Positions 1-9,097 of a DNA stretch of 64,000 nucleotides are shown here, piece by piece. The notes beneath the pieces are model-generated. The model saw nothing but the letters and a program-made list of their open reading frames with translations. It searched no databases and was not told the origin of the DNA. This DNA is from Pseudomonadota bacterium. Lineage in GTDB: Bacteria; Pseudomonadota; Gammaproteobacteria; Steroidobacterales; Steroidobacteraceae. Positions within the stretch are counted from its first letter, which is position 1; every line of letters begins with the position of its first letter. The stretch is taken from contig JADJBE010000010.1 of the NCBI GenBank assembly GCA_016703895.1, forward strand, positions 1 through 64,000, written 5' to 3'. The position numbers and the translations under genes were made by a program.

Positions 1-395
1 GCCTGCCGCAGATCTATCAGGAAACGAGCGAAGTCTTTGTGGCGCAAATGTTGAATCTCGACGCGCTCGGTGGCATTGCTTTCGACAAGGGTTGTTATAC
101 GGGCCAGGAAGTCATTGCACGCGCGCACTACCGCGGTCGGGTCAAGCGACGACTACAGCGCTTTGTGTCGCAGCAGCCGATGCCAAGCTACGTCATCGGT
201 GCAGTGGGTACGCTCGACGATGGCAGGACGTTCAAGGTCGTGGACGCAGTGCAGCGCGACGACGGTCGTTGCGAATGGTTGGCCGTGGCCGCGCTAGCGG
301 GCGGCACGAATAGCGACGATGACAAGCTCGAGCCGGCGCCTAACGATACCGTTGCGGCGCAGTCACTGCCGCTACCTTACGCGTTGCCGGATTGA
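1..395 (+). CDS. ygfZ: YgfZ/GcvT-like folate-binding protein, 3' part
   Basis: This is the C-terminal part of a gene entering from the left edge; the frame is open from base 3 and ends at TGA 393-395. The diagnostic signature KGCYTGQEV, typical of the YgfZ branch of the folate-binding GcvT/T-protein fold, lies about 20 codons into the visible part and is followed by a small beta-barrel-like tail. YgfZ proteins are tetrahydrofolate-dependent factors that help Fe-S enzymes such as the tRNA methylthiotransferase MiaB (family knowledge). The last 19 bases overlap the convergent hydrolase gene. The N-terminal folate-binding domain is outside the window, so its integrity cannot be judged. Confidence 0.85.
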   Translation, partial: LPQIYQETSEVFVAQMLNLDALGGIAFDKGCYTGQEVIARAHYRGRVKRRLQRFVSQQPMPSYVIGAVGTLDDGRTFKVVDAVQRDDGRCEWLAVAALAGGTNSDDDKLEPAPNDTVAAQSLPLPYALPD

Positions 396-1282
396 CGTTG
401 CAGCGCAAAATTCGTGATGACGCTGGCGTACTCGGGTGACCGTGCCGAGTCCATCAGCGGATGTGCGCCGCTGAACTTGAAGCCCTGCCCATTGCGACAC
501 TTGGCGAGCGCTCGCGGGTAAGCCGCCAGCAACGCATCGTCATCGGCAGTTAGCACCAACAACGGCTGCGTCACGCCTTTCAGCCGCTCGAGCACGTCGT
601 AACGTGGTGACGCAGACTGCCCCGGCTCCGGATCGACGAACGCCTTGATGGCGTCATAACCCGTTTCCAGATAGTCACGCATCAGCTCATAAACCGCCGG
701 CAGGCTGTCAGCATCCAGCTTGAAGTCCGAGCGCCATTCTTTCATGACCGCGCAGGTCATATCGAACGGAAAGCTGCGGTGCCCGCCATTGTCCTGCAAC
801 CGCGGCGACAGCCCCGCGAATGCCGACATCAACGCTTTGGTTTCCTCTGTTGTGAGCGCGATGACGCCGTCGAGCACACCCGCAACGACCCGTTGCGGCT
901 CCGCCAACAACATTTCGATCGCAACCGCAGCCGACGCATGGCCACCCACGACCGTGATCGGCCCGGTGTTCAGGGACTGCGCCGCGTCGAGCACTTCCCG
1001 CGCGATCCGCTCCGGCCCCCAGCCTCGCGCTTGTTTGTGCGAACGGCCGTAGCCCGGCAAATCGAACGCCAGACCACGAAACCCAGCACGGGCCAACAGC
1101 GGCAAGACGTGCTCGTACATCCGCCCGCTGGCCGGTGCCCAATGTAACAACAGCACGTCTGGCCCTGCCCCACAGGAGCGGTAGTGCAGCTGACCTACGC
1201 GCGTATCTGCGTAGCCACAACGGACGGGTAATAGCTCGCGATCGTGTGCGAGACCTTGGCGGGGCGTAGTTTCGCGGCTCAT
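377..1282 (-). CDS. alpha/beta hydrolase with degenerate nucleophile elbow
   Basis: A 301-residue alpha/beta-hydrolase fold protein. The oxyanion-hole strand (LLLHWAPASG, residues about 44-53), the strand-5 turn region, a candidate acid in TADDD (about residue 247) and a candidate histidine in GAHPLMD (about residue 276) are visible. The nucleophile elbow, normally G-x-S-x-G, reads GGHASAA at residues 113-119, so aligned on the following helix the serine position is His; a Ser sits two residues later. Elbows of the GxHTGA type occur in one hydrolase subgroup and may be catalytically altered. It is the last gene of the leftward lysS unit, 56 bp after lysS. ATG start at 1282. Substrate unknown. 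Confidence 0.75.
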   Translation of the reverse strand: MSRETTPRQGLAHDRELLPVRCGYADTRVGQLHYRSCGAGPDVLLLHWAPASGRMYEHVLPLLARAGFRGLAFDLPGYGRSHKQARGWGPERIAREVLDAAQSLNTGPITVVGGHASAAVAIEMLLAEPQRVVAGVLDGVIALTTEETKALMSAFAGLSPRLQDNGGHRSFPFDMTCAVMKEWRSDFKLDADSLPAVYELMRDYLETGYDAIKAFVDPEPGQSASPRYDVLERLKGVTQPLLVLTADDDALLAAYPRALAKCRNGQGFKFSGAHPLMDSARSPEYASVITNFALQRQSGNA

Positions 1283-1338
1283 GGGGGGATTATGTCACAG
1301 GCGGCGCCCCGGCCGCGAGGCACTCCATCAGCCGCTGC

Positions 1339-2850
1339 TCAATCAGCCTCGGGCCGCAGATGCGGAAACAGCAGCACGTCCCGGATCGAACTCGTACCAG
1401 TGAAAAACATCACCAGGCGATCAATTCCGATACCCAGTCCCGCGGTCGGCGGCATGCCGTATTCGAGGGCCCGGATGTAGTCGGCGTCGTAGAACATTGC
1501 CTCATCATCGCCGGCGTCCTTGCGGGCGACCTGGGCCCGAAAACGCGCCGCCTGGTCCTCCGGGTCGTTGAGTTCGGAAAAACCATTCGCCAGTTCGCGC
1601 CCGGCCACAAAAAACTCGAACCGGTCGGTAAGAAAAGGATCCGCGTCATTCGCACGCGACAACGGACTCACCTCAGCAGGATATGCATACACGAACGTCG
1701 GTTCCATGAAGGTGTGTTCCGCCGTCTTCTCGAAGATCTCGATCTGCAGTTTGCCAGCGCCGTCGCTCGGCTTGTACGAAACCTTGAGCCGGTCACACAC
1801 GCCACGCAGATATTCGACATCGCGCAGCTTGCCGCTCTCGAAACCTATGTTGTTAGCAAGTATCGCGTCGGCAACTGTTATGCGCTTGAAGGCCGCCGAC
1901 AAATCATAACTGCGCTCGTCGTAGACTATCGTGCGCGTGCCGATGATCGTATCGGCGATCCCCTGCAGCATGCGTTCCACCAGATCCATCAAGTCATCGT
2001 AGTCGGCAAACGCCCAGTACAACTCGAGCATCGTGAATTCCGGATTGTGCCGGGTCGACAGGCCCTCATTGCGAAAGCTGCGATTGATCTCGTAGACGCG
2101 CTCGAGACCGCCGACCACCAGTCGCTTGAGATACAACTCGGGCGCGATTCGCAGGTACATATCGAGGTCGAGCGCGTTGTGATGCGTCTTGAACGGCCGC
2201 GCGACCGCGCCGCCCGGGATCGGCTGCATCATCGGCGTCTCGACTTCCTGGAAATCCATAGCATCCAGAAAGTCGCGTAGATAGCGCACGATACGGGTAC
2301 GGGTCTTGAAGACGGCGCGACTGTCATCGTTGACGATCAGATCGACGTAGCGCTGCCGATAGCGCATGTCTACATCGGCCATGCCGTGCCACTTGTCAGG
2401 CAGCGGCCGCAGCGATTTTGTCAGCAGCAGCAGTTCATCGACCCTGACTGACAACTCGCCCGTCTTGGTTTTAAAGAGTGTCCCGGCGGCACCGACAATA
2501 TCGCCGATATCCCAGGTCTTGAACGCTTCGTAGGCCGCACCCAAGGTGTCACGCTGCAGGAACAGCTGCAGCCGACCACTGCGGTCCGCGAGATGCGCGA
2601 AGCTCGCCTTGCCCATGACGCGCTTCGACATCATGCGGCCACCCACGCGCACCCGCGTCGGCGTCGATTCCAGCGACTCAGCGGACTTGTCGCCATACGC
2701 GGCCAGCAAGTCTGCCGCGAGCACGTCACGACGGAAGTCGTTAGGAAAAGCGCAGCCCCCCGCGGCGCGCAACGCGGCGAGTTTGCCGCGCCGCTCGGCG
2801 ATCAGCTTGTTCTCATCGGGTACGTCTGCCGGTACGTCTGGGTTTGTCAA
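1339..2850 (-). CDS. lysS: lysyl-tRNA synthetase, class II
   Basis: A 503-residue protein, full length for bacterial class II LysRS. An N-terminal OB-fold anticodon-binding domain (about residues 65-150) precedes the class II catalytic core, with motif 2 FRNEG at about residues 259-263 and motif 3 GIGIDRLVM near residue 475. It charges tRNA(Lys) with lysine in the cytoplasm. The start is TTG at 2850 inside a TTGA that overlaps the prfB stop by 4 bp, so translational coupling with prfB is likely. prfB-lysS adjacency is conserved in Gammaproteobacteria. I see no disruption. Confidence 0.97.
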   Translation of the reverse strand: MTNPDVPADVPDENKLIAERRGKLAALRAAGGCAFPNDFRRDVLAADLLAAYGDKSAESLESTPTRVRVGGRMMSKRVMGKASFAHLADRSGRLQLFLQRDTLGAAYEAFKTWDIGDIVGAAGTLFKTKTGELSVRVDELLLLTKSLRPLPDKWHGMADVDMRYRQRYVDLIVNDDSRAVFKTRTRIVRYLRDFLDAMDFQEVETPMMQPIPGGAVARPFKTHHNALDLDMYLRIAPELYLKRLVVGGLERVYEINRSFRNEGLSTRHNPEFTMLELYWAFADYDDLMDLVERMLQGIADTIIGTRTIVYDERSYDLSAAFKRITVADAILANNIGFESGKLRDVEYLRGVCDRLKVSYKPSDGAGKLQIEIFEKTAEHTFMEPTFVYAYPAEVSPLSRANDADPFLTDRFEFFVAGRELANGFSELNDPEDQAARFRAQVARKDAGDDEAMFYDADYIRALEYGMPPTAGLGIGIDRLVMFFTGTSSIRDVLLFPHLRPEAD

Positions 2851-3942
2851 CAGCCTGCCTTCAATGATGCTTCCATGAACTGGTCGAGTGCGCCGTCGAG
2901 CACCGCGGCCGTATTGCCGACTTCGACACCCGTGCGCAGATCCTTGATGCGCGACTGGTCGAGCACGTAAGAGCGTATCTGATTGCCCCAGCTCACGTCC
3001 GACTTCGAGTCCTCGAGCACCTTGGCAGCAGCGTTGCGCTTGTTCACCTCGAGCTCGTACAACTTGGCTTTCAGCATCTTCATCGCCGTCGCACGATTCT
3101 TGTGCTGGCTGCGCTCGTTCTGACAGGCCACCACAATACCCGAGGGGCCGTGCGTCAATCGCACTGCCGACTCGGTCTTGTTCACGTGCTGGCCGCCGGC
3201 ACCACTGGAGCGATAGACGTCCATCTTGATGTCGGCAGGATTCACTTCGATATCGATGTCATCATCCACCTCGGGCGAGACGAACACCGAGGCAAACGAC
3301 GTGTGACGCCGGTTGCCCGAATCGAATGGCGACTTGCGCACTAGCCGATGCACGCCCGTCTCGGTGCGCAGCCAGCCGTAGGCGTACTCGCCCTGCACTT
3401 CGATGGTCGCACTCTTGATGCCGGCGACTTCACCGCCATTGGCATCGATCACTTCGCACTTGAAGCCGCGTGCCGCACCCCACTTGAGATACATACGCAG
3501 CAGCATGTTGGCCCAGTCCTGCGCTTCGGTGCCGCCGGCACCGGCCTGGATGTCGACGTAGGCATTGTGGGAGTCCATGTGGCCATGGAACATGCGCTGG
3601 AATTCGAGCTTGCGGACCTCCGCCTCGATCTGCGCGACATCGCGCTCGATCTCACTCGCAGCCGCCTCATCCTCGTCGGCCTCTGCCAATTGCAGCAATT
3701 CGAGCGAATCACGCACCGCCCCCATCGAGCGGTCCATGCCTTCCAGATCAGTCGTGAGCCGCGCTCGCTCGCGCCCGAGGGCTTGCGCCTTGTCTGGCTG
3801 TTGCCAGATGCCCGGGTCTTCTAGCTCGCGGCTGACTTCCTCGAGCCGTTCTTTCTTGTTGTCGTACTCAAAGAAACCCCCTCAAGGTGCGCAAACGCTC
3901 CTCTTGATCTTTGAGTTGCCGGCGGATCAGATTGACTTCCAT
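2847..3942 (-). CDS. prfB: peptide chain release factor 2 (programmed +1 frameshift)
   Basis: Release factor 2, which recognises UGA and UAA stop codons. A 24-codon zero-frame leader starts at ATG 3942 and ends at an in-frame TGA (3870-3868). A +1 shift at CTT-TGA joins the main frame, giving about 364 residues, the usual RF2 length. The main frame carries the RF2 tripeptide SPF in RKSPFDSG and the catalytic GGQ in GAGGQHVNK, which triggers peptide release at the peptidyl-transferase centre. This gene is intact: unlike other frame changes in the window, this one is the classic autoregulatory frameshift. It overlaps lysS by 4 bp downstream; recJ ends 38 bp upstream. Confidence 0.97.
3867..3882 (-). 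promoter_or_regulatory. RF2 programmed frameshift site
   Basis: Read leftward the sequence is AGG GGG TTT CTT TGA G. The purine-rich AGGGGG acts as an internal Shine-Dalgarno, spaced 3 nt from the slippery CTT codon, followed by the in-frame TGA. When RF2 is scarce, the ribosome slips +1 from CUU to UUU and continues, so RF2 controls its own synthesis. All elements match the well-studied E. coli site except TTT in place of TAT and G rather than C after TGA. Confidence 0.95.
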
Positions 3943-3980
3943 CGGCGCATGTTAGCAAACGGCCGGCCAGGCTGTCGCGC

Positions 3981-5736
3981 TCAAACCTCGTTCGCAGCCA
4001 GTGACGCATCCACCGGCAGGATGTGATCGACCATCAATTGCAGCCGCCGCTCGCCCTGGTATTCATTGACGTCAAGGCGATACACCAGCCGCACCTCTCC
4101 GGCCGGTGCTGGCTGTGGCTCGGTCGGGTCAAAAATTGAACGCCACCGCATCGAAACTGCGCTCGCGTTGCACCGTCTCCACCCACAGCTTGAGGTGCCG
4201 ATCACCAATACGACGCGTGCTCTTGATTGCAAAGACGCCATCGAAGGTCGGCTCGGGGAACGCCTGCCCCCACGGACCGCCGGCGCGCAGCGCGTGTGCC
4301 GTGTCGAGCGCAATATCGTTGGGCCCCAGCTCACCATCCGTCTCGATGCGGTTGGCTGGCTTGTTAGCATCGGTACACGCTCGTACTTCCTGGTCAAATG
4401 CCCGCGCGAAATCATCGAGCAAGGATTCGGCGAGGGACAACCCGGCGGCCATCGCATGCCCGCCAAAGCGGCTCAACATCGCCGGGTTGCCAGTTGCGAT
4501 CCGATCGAGCACGTCCCGAATGTGGATGCCCGGCACCGAACGACCCGAGCCCCGCAGCTCGCCCTGGCCCGCGCGCGCGAACGCAATCACTGGCCGACGC
4601 AACTGGTCCTTGATACGGCTCGCCACCAGGCCCACGACGCCCTGATGCCAGGTCTCATCGAACAAGCACACGCCACTGCGCTCCATGGCTGGGCGTCCTT
4701 TGACCGCGGTCCGCAAGTGCTTGACGGCGACCATCGCCTCCGCCTGCATCTTGGCCTCGATCGCGCGACGCTCGACGTTCAACTGGTCGAGCCGCGCGGC
4801 CAAGCCGGTGGCGTCGGCCAGCGAGTCGGCTAACAAGCAGCGGATACCGATCGTCATGTCATCGAGGCGGCCGGCCGCATTGAGCCGTGGCCCAACGGCA
4901 AAGCCGAGATCTGCGGCTGTGATCGACAATCGTGAGCGTTTGGCAAACTCGAGCAACGCCGTGATCCCCGGTACACAGCGACCCGCGCGGATGCGCTGCA
5001 GGCCCTGCGAGACCAGCACGCGGTTGTTAGCATCGAGCGGCACCAGGTCCGCCACCGTGCCGAGCGCCACAAGGTCTAGCCATTCGGCCGCCGATGGCGC
5101 GCCTGCAGGCAGCAGGCTGCGGGTCTCGAGTGCACGCCTGAGCGCCGCCATCACATAGAAGGCGACGCCCACCCCGGCCAGCGCGCGACTGGCGAACCGA
5201 CTGCCCGGCACATTCGGATTGACGATCACATTGGCCGCCGGCAGCTCGGGTCCCGGCAGATGATGATCCGTAACCAGCACTTCGATGCCGAGCGCGCGGG
5301 CCGCGGCGACACCCGTCACACTGGAAATACCGTTGTCCACGGTCACGATCAGCGTCGGTTCGCGCCCTGCTGCGAGCGCCACGATCTCGGGCGTCAGTCC
5401 ATAGCCATACTCGAAGCGGTTCGGCACCAGGAAATCGACGTTTGCGAAACCAAAGGCACGCAGGCACCGCACGATCAACGCCGTGCTGGTAGCACCATCC
5501 GCATCGAAGTCGCCAACCACCAGAATCCGGCGCTCACGATGCGCGATCAGAATGTCGGTGGCCGCCGGTATACCCTCGAGCGTGCCGACCGGCGTGAGTC
5601 GATCGAGACCCAGTGCGAGGTCGTTGGGATCGCGTACACCGCGCGCCCAATAAGCACGCCAGAGCACCGGATTGAGCCCGTCGGGCGACTCGCCACAAGG
5701 CTGCGTGGCGCTGCGGCGCATTACGACTAATTGCAT
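3981..5736 (-). CDS. recJ: single-stranded-DNA exonuclease RecJ (frameshift near 4131)
   Basis: RecJ degrades single-stranded DNA 5'->3' in recombination and mismatch repair. DHH-family motifs are clear: VGDFDADGATSTAL (residues about 75-90, Mn-binding Asp), TVDNGIS, and VTDHHLPGPELP with the DHH triad. The main frame stops at TGA 4131-4129 just after FDAVAFNF. The missing C-terminus (DPTEPQPAPAGEVRLVYRL and on) continues in the next frame to the stop at 3981. A single extra T in the T5 run (A5 on the plus strand, 4131-4135) explains the break; corrected length is about 584 residues, normal for RecJ. The first stop context, UUU UGA C, resembles the RF2 slip site. Sits between the RpfE-like gene and prfB. 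Confidence 0.93.
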
Positions 5737-5743
5737 AGGTTGA

Positions 5744-6823
5744 TTATGGCTGATCAGCGCTCAGGCGCGCGAACCAAGTCTGCCGTGAACGCCACCACTT
5801 CCACAGGTCGCGGCGGCGCACGCTGAAAGTCCGATCGTTGGCGAGCAGCACGAGTTCGGTAATTCGTCCGGACTGGAGTGCCGCAAGCGCCGGCTCGAAC
5901 CATTGCGATTCGAACGCTGTGAGGCCTTCGCGCGCACTCGATAATGGCCACAGCACAACGATCGCGGCGGCAGATAACGCAACCGCAGCCTCGAGTGACC
6001 GCCAGTTTTCAGGCGGGGCCGCCACCGGGCGCAAGCCGGCGCTCGCAGCGATACCGCAGGTGTAGCCGTCGTCACCAAACAGACTGGTGTTGTCGGACAC
6101 CCAAGTCTCGCGAGTGGACCTGTCCTTGCTCGGTGTCGCGGTCGATCGCGGCGCTGTGTTGCCCCACAGCCAAAGCGTTGAAATCGTGGGCAGCCGGCGC
6201 ACGCGCCGCTCCTCGTTGACCGCATGACTGTGCAGCCACAACTCGAACTCGCTCGCCAGTGAGCGCAAGCGCGTGGCGTCGCCGCCTTGCGGCAAATGGC
6301 CGCGGATGTCGTTGCCGAGCAGCCGCGCGGGATCACGCGTCAAGACATCCTTCGCCGCCAGACCGGCGAGCAGGAAATCGCGGGGCGACGTTGCACTCAA
6401 TGAAAGCTGCGGTCCGAAGAAGCGTGCGAAATCGCACACCAATTCAGCTTGTTCGTCTGCCTCGAGTCTGAGCAAACCTTGCTCGCTGAGCTGCACATGA
6501 CTGAGTTGGGCTTGGAGGTGAACAGGCGTCGCAACCCAGGTTGTCGCGCGGTCCACATCAGCGACAGTGCCGTCCACCGCGCCGGCGACTGAGTTGGCAG
6601 CAACCACAGACGGCGCTTGCGCCGCCACGCCCAGCGTCTGCGACAGCCAGTGGCGCCAGTCGCTACAACGCAGCTGCGGCGTGGCGTAACGCAGCAGCGT
6701 CGCCAACGCAGGCAACTCAACCGGGCTCACGCCCCGCGACGGTTGGCCGTCGCTGTGCAAATACAAATCAGCCAGGACGAGCGCGACGCGCTGCAAGCGA
6801 GTGTCTCCGGAGCATAGGATCAC
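5744..6823 (-). CDS. RpfE-like conserved protein (COG4255-type)
   Basis: A soluble protein of about 359 residues with no catalytic motif I recognise. Assignment rests on position directly upstream of recJ-prfB-lysS, as rpfE stands in the Xanthomonas rpf region, and on general features remembered for that family: an N-terminal helix LQRVALVLADLYL, a mid-protein histidine- and acid-rich segment, and a C-terminal stretch with VVLWPLSSAREGL. Function is unknown in any organism to my knowledge. The start is uncertain: GTG at 6823 avoids overlap with the divergent gene, while another GTG at 6874 would add 17 residues and overlap it. Translation is spaced 7 bp from recJ. Confidence 0.5.
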   Translation of the reverse strand: MILCSGDTRLQRVALVLADLYLHSDGQPSRGVSPVELPALATLLRYATPQLRCSDWRHWLSQTLGVAAQAPSVVAANSVAGAVDGTVADVDRATTWVATPVHLQAQLSHVQLSEQGLLRLEADEQAELVCDFARFFGPQLSLSATSPRDFLLAGLAAKDVLTRDPARLLGNDIRGHLPQGGDATRLRSLASEFELWLHSHAVNEERRVRRLPTISTLWLWGNTAPRSTATPSKDRSTRETWVSDNTSLFGDDGYTCGIAASAGLRPVAAPPENWRSLEAAVALSAAAIVVLWPLSSAREGLTAFESQWFEPALAALQSGRITELVLLANDRTFSVRRRDLWKWWRSRQTWFARLSADQP

Positions 6824-6856
6824 GCTATCGTAGCTTGATCGCTTATTCTCGTGGGT

Positions 6857-7228
6857 ATGCAGATCACCCAGCACAAACCCGATACACCGTTCGTCATACG
6901 TGGCTACGACGAGCGCAGCGTTCGGTTGCCAGAACGCGAACTCACGGCCAGCTTTATATTAAGTGCCGAGCAATTGATCGAGGACTGGCCACCGCGTCAG
7001 GTAACCGACCTGACGCTCGACTCGCTGGCGCCCGTTTTCGAACGGCAACCGGAGGTTGTGATACTCGCAACCGGCGCGCGCGCGATTTTTCCGCGCGCAC
7101 AACTGCGTGCGGAATTTGGCAGCCGTGGTATCGGCCTCGAGGTGATGGCAATCGGCGCGGCCTGCCGGACGTTCAACGTCCTGGTATCGGAAGGCCGACG
7201 GGCCGTGATTGCGGTCTTGTTCCCGTAG
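6857..7228 (+). CDS. Mth938-like domain protein (DUF498 family)
   Basis: A 123-residue single-domain protein of the Mth938-like/DUF498 family. The hydrophobic core strands VVILATGARAIFPRAQLR and the segment IGLEVMAIGAACRTFNVL are the family hallmarks (residues about 69-112), as is the preceding SLAPVFE helix. The fold is known structurally, but no enzymatic role is established; a mitochondrial relative (NDUFAF3) assists complex I assembly. ATG at 6857 was chosen; a GTG two codons upstream (6851) is possible. It is divergent from the RpfE-like gene with a very short shared upstream region and ends before the AT-rich gap at 7229-7608. Confidence 0.8.
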   Translation: MQITQHKPDTPFVIRGYDERSVRLPERELTASFILSAEQLIEDWPPRQVTDLTLDSLAPVFERQPEVVILATGARAIFPRAQLRAEFGSRGIGLEVMAIGAACRTFNVLVSEGRRAVIAVLFP

Positions 7229-7608
7229 CCACAAATGGCAGCGGCCGCAAAGGGAACCGGAAGAAGGCACAGGGAAAGAAAGTACTAACGATTCACCAGT
7301 CGCCGTTGAGCTGACAGACTCCGTACGACTGCATTTTTTGTTATTGCGTTCGGCTTGTTATTATTGTTACCGAGACTTCCCCGTTCTCCCCTATGCCTTC
7401 ATCCGGTCCCCCTCGCCGCAGCACAGTAAAGGCACTGTCTGCGAACGCCGACATCAAAACATGTCAAATTGAGGAACGCAAGGGAGTCAACTGATTTAGT
7501 TCAGGTTTTTCGGCGTCATTAGAGATAAGCTCTTAATATAATCAATCAGTTACACGTATTTATTAAATCTGACCAGCACTAACTCAGCCTAAGCCTATGT
7601 TTATTCGA
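7229..7608. other. AT-rich convergent intergenic region
   Basis: About 380 bp between the ends of the rightward Mth938-like gene and the leftward pcm gene. It is visibly richer in A+T than its surroundings, especially 7480-7600, with TAATATAATC and TATTTATTAAA stretches. I find no convincing ORF, tRNA or strong hairpin-plus-T terminator. In many Gammaproteobacteria nlpD and rpoS follow pcm; neither is present here, so this gap may mark an old rearrangement endpoint. Confidence 0.5.
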
Positions 7609-8277
7609 TCAGCTTATGCCGCCCAAAAGTGGAACGAATGCGACGGGACCCAAGTTCTGGCGTTCGACGCCTGCTTCGTGACGGACGAAGCGGACTAACT
7701 GCTGACTGCCGTCCGAGCCGACCGGCAAAATCAACCGACCACCCACCGCCAGTTGATCGAGTAGCGCACTCGGCACTAACTGGGGGGCGGCGGCAACGAG
7801 GATGCCGTCGTAAGGCGCGTACGACGGCCAGCCTTCCGTACCGTCGCCATAACGAAAGCGGACGTTACTGATTTGTAATTCGCGCAACCGCGAGCGCGCC
7901 CGTTGCATGAGCGGCGCAATGCGTTCGATGGTTGCAAGCAGATCAACAAAAGGCGCGAGCACCGCCGTCTGATAACCGCAACCCGTGCCGACTTCCAACA
8001 CATGTCTGAGCGGCGGACCGTCGATCAGCGCCTCGGTCATGCGCGCAACGATGTAAGGCTGAGAAATGGTTTGGCCGAAGCCGATCGGCAACGCCGTGTC
8101 TTCGTAAGCGCGGCTCGCCAGCGCTTCATCCATGAAGATATGCCGCGGTAGGTTGCGGATGCGCTCTAGCACCGCGGGATTCTTGATGCCCTGCTCCCGC
8201 AGTCGCTGAATCAACCGATCGCGGGTGCGCAGCGACGTCATGCCGACGCCCGCATGACGCTGGTTAGCCAGCATCAA
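7609..8277 (-). CDS. pcm: protein-L-isoaspartate O-methyltransferase
   Basis: A 222-residue class I SAM-dependent methyltransferase that tags isoaspartyl residues in aged proteins for repair. Visible signatures are LPRHIFMDEALASRAYEDTA near the N-terminus, the PIMT-specific GFGQTISQPYIVARM segment, and SAM motif I LEVGTGCGYQTAVL at about residues 91-104. The C-terminal LPVGSDGSQQLVR completes the family pattern. The start could be 8277 or, closer to E. coli Pcm, the internal ATG at 8241 (MTSLRTRDRL). It directly abuts surE upstream, the conserved surE-pcm pair linked to stationary-phase survival. Confidence 0.95.
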   Translation of the reverse strand: MMLANQRHAGVGMTSLRTRDRLIQRLREQGIKNPAVLERIRNLPRHIFMDEALASRAYEDTALPIGFGQTISQPYIVARMTEALIDGPPLRHVLEVGTGCGYQTAVLAPFVDLLATIERIAPLMQRARSRLRELQISNVRFRYGDGTEGWPSYAPYDGILVAAAPQLVPSALLDQLAVGGRLILPVGSDGSQQLVRFVRHEAGVERQNLGPVAFVPLLGGIS

Positions 8278-9030
8278 TCATTGTCCCGCGAGCCAGCCAC
8301 GCACCGTGCCAATCTCGCTGTGGCGCGTGAGGTCGACGGAGAGCGGCGTGACCGATACATAGCCATTGGCTACCGCATGGAAGTCGGTCTCCTCGCCGGC
8401 GTCCTGTCCCGCGCCTGACGGACCGATCCAGTACACCGTGCGCCCACGTGGGTCGGTGGCGCGGATCACTTTCTCAGAGCGATGTCGATTGCCGAGCCGC
8501 GTGACGCGCATGCCCTTGATCTGATCGAGCGGCAAATTCGGCACGTTGACGCTCAGGATCGGCGTCGGCTGGATAGGCGCAGCGATCAAGCGTTCGACGA
8601 TCAGCCGCGCAAAGTGCCCCGCCGTCGCAAAATGCCTCTCGCGCGTACCGTCATGCTGCAACGACACTGCCACCGCCGCCTTGCCGAGGAATCGACCTTC
8701 CATCGCGGCGGCAACCGTGCCCGAATAGAGCGTGTCGTCGCCCAAGTTCTCGCCATCATTGATGCCCGAGACCACCAAGTCGTAGTCAACGTCGAACAGC
8801 CCCGAGATCGCCAGATGCACGCAGTCTGTCGGCGTGCCCAGGACAAAAAAGGTCCCCGGCTCCGCCTTACCCACGCGCACCGGCACGTCGAGCGTCAAGG
8901 AATTGCTGGCACCGCTGCGATTGCGATCCGGCGCCACGATAGTCAGCTCACCGAGCCCCTCCAGCGCTTGGTGCAACGCCTGAATGCCCTTGGCTCGGTA
9001 GCCATCGTCGTTGGAGATGAGTATGCGCAC
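8278..9030 (-). CDS. surE: 5'/3'-nucleotidase SurE
   Basis: A 250-residue metal-dependent nucleotidase acting on nucleoside monophosphates and short polyphosphate. The N-terminal metal site ISNDDGYRAKGIQAL, the catalytic-loop APDRNRSGASNSLTL, the GTPTDCVHLA segment and VVSGINDGENLGDD are all present. Length matches the family. The start is GTG at 9030, giving MRILISNDDG directly. It lies between truD (separated by the rightward Smr gene) and pcm. No irregularity seen. Confidence 0.96.
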   Translation of the reverse strand: MRILISNDDGYRAKGIQALHQALEGLGELTIVAPDRNRSGASNSLTLDVPVRVGKAEPGTFFVLGTPTDCVHLAISGLFDVDYDLVVSGINDGENLGDDTLYSGTVAAAMEGRFLGKAAVAVSLQHDGTRERHFATAGHFARLIVERLIAAPIQPTPILSVNVPNLPLDQIKGMRVTRLGNRHRSEKVIRATDPRGRTVYWIGPSGAGQDAGEETDFHAVANGYVSVTPLSVDLTRHSEIGTVRGWLAGQ

Positions 9031-9097
9031 GGTGGACCTGAATCGCTGGCAACGGAGACCGCGCGCAATATACTCAAACTAGCCGCCCGGAGGTAGC

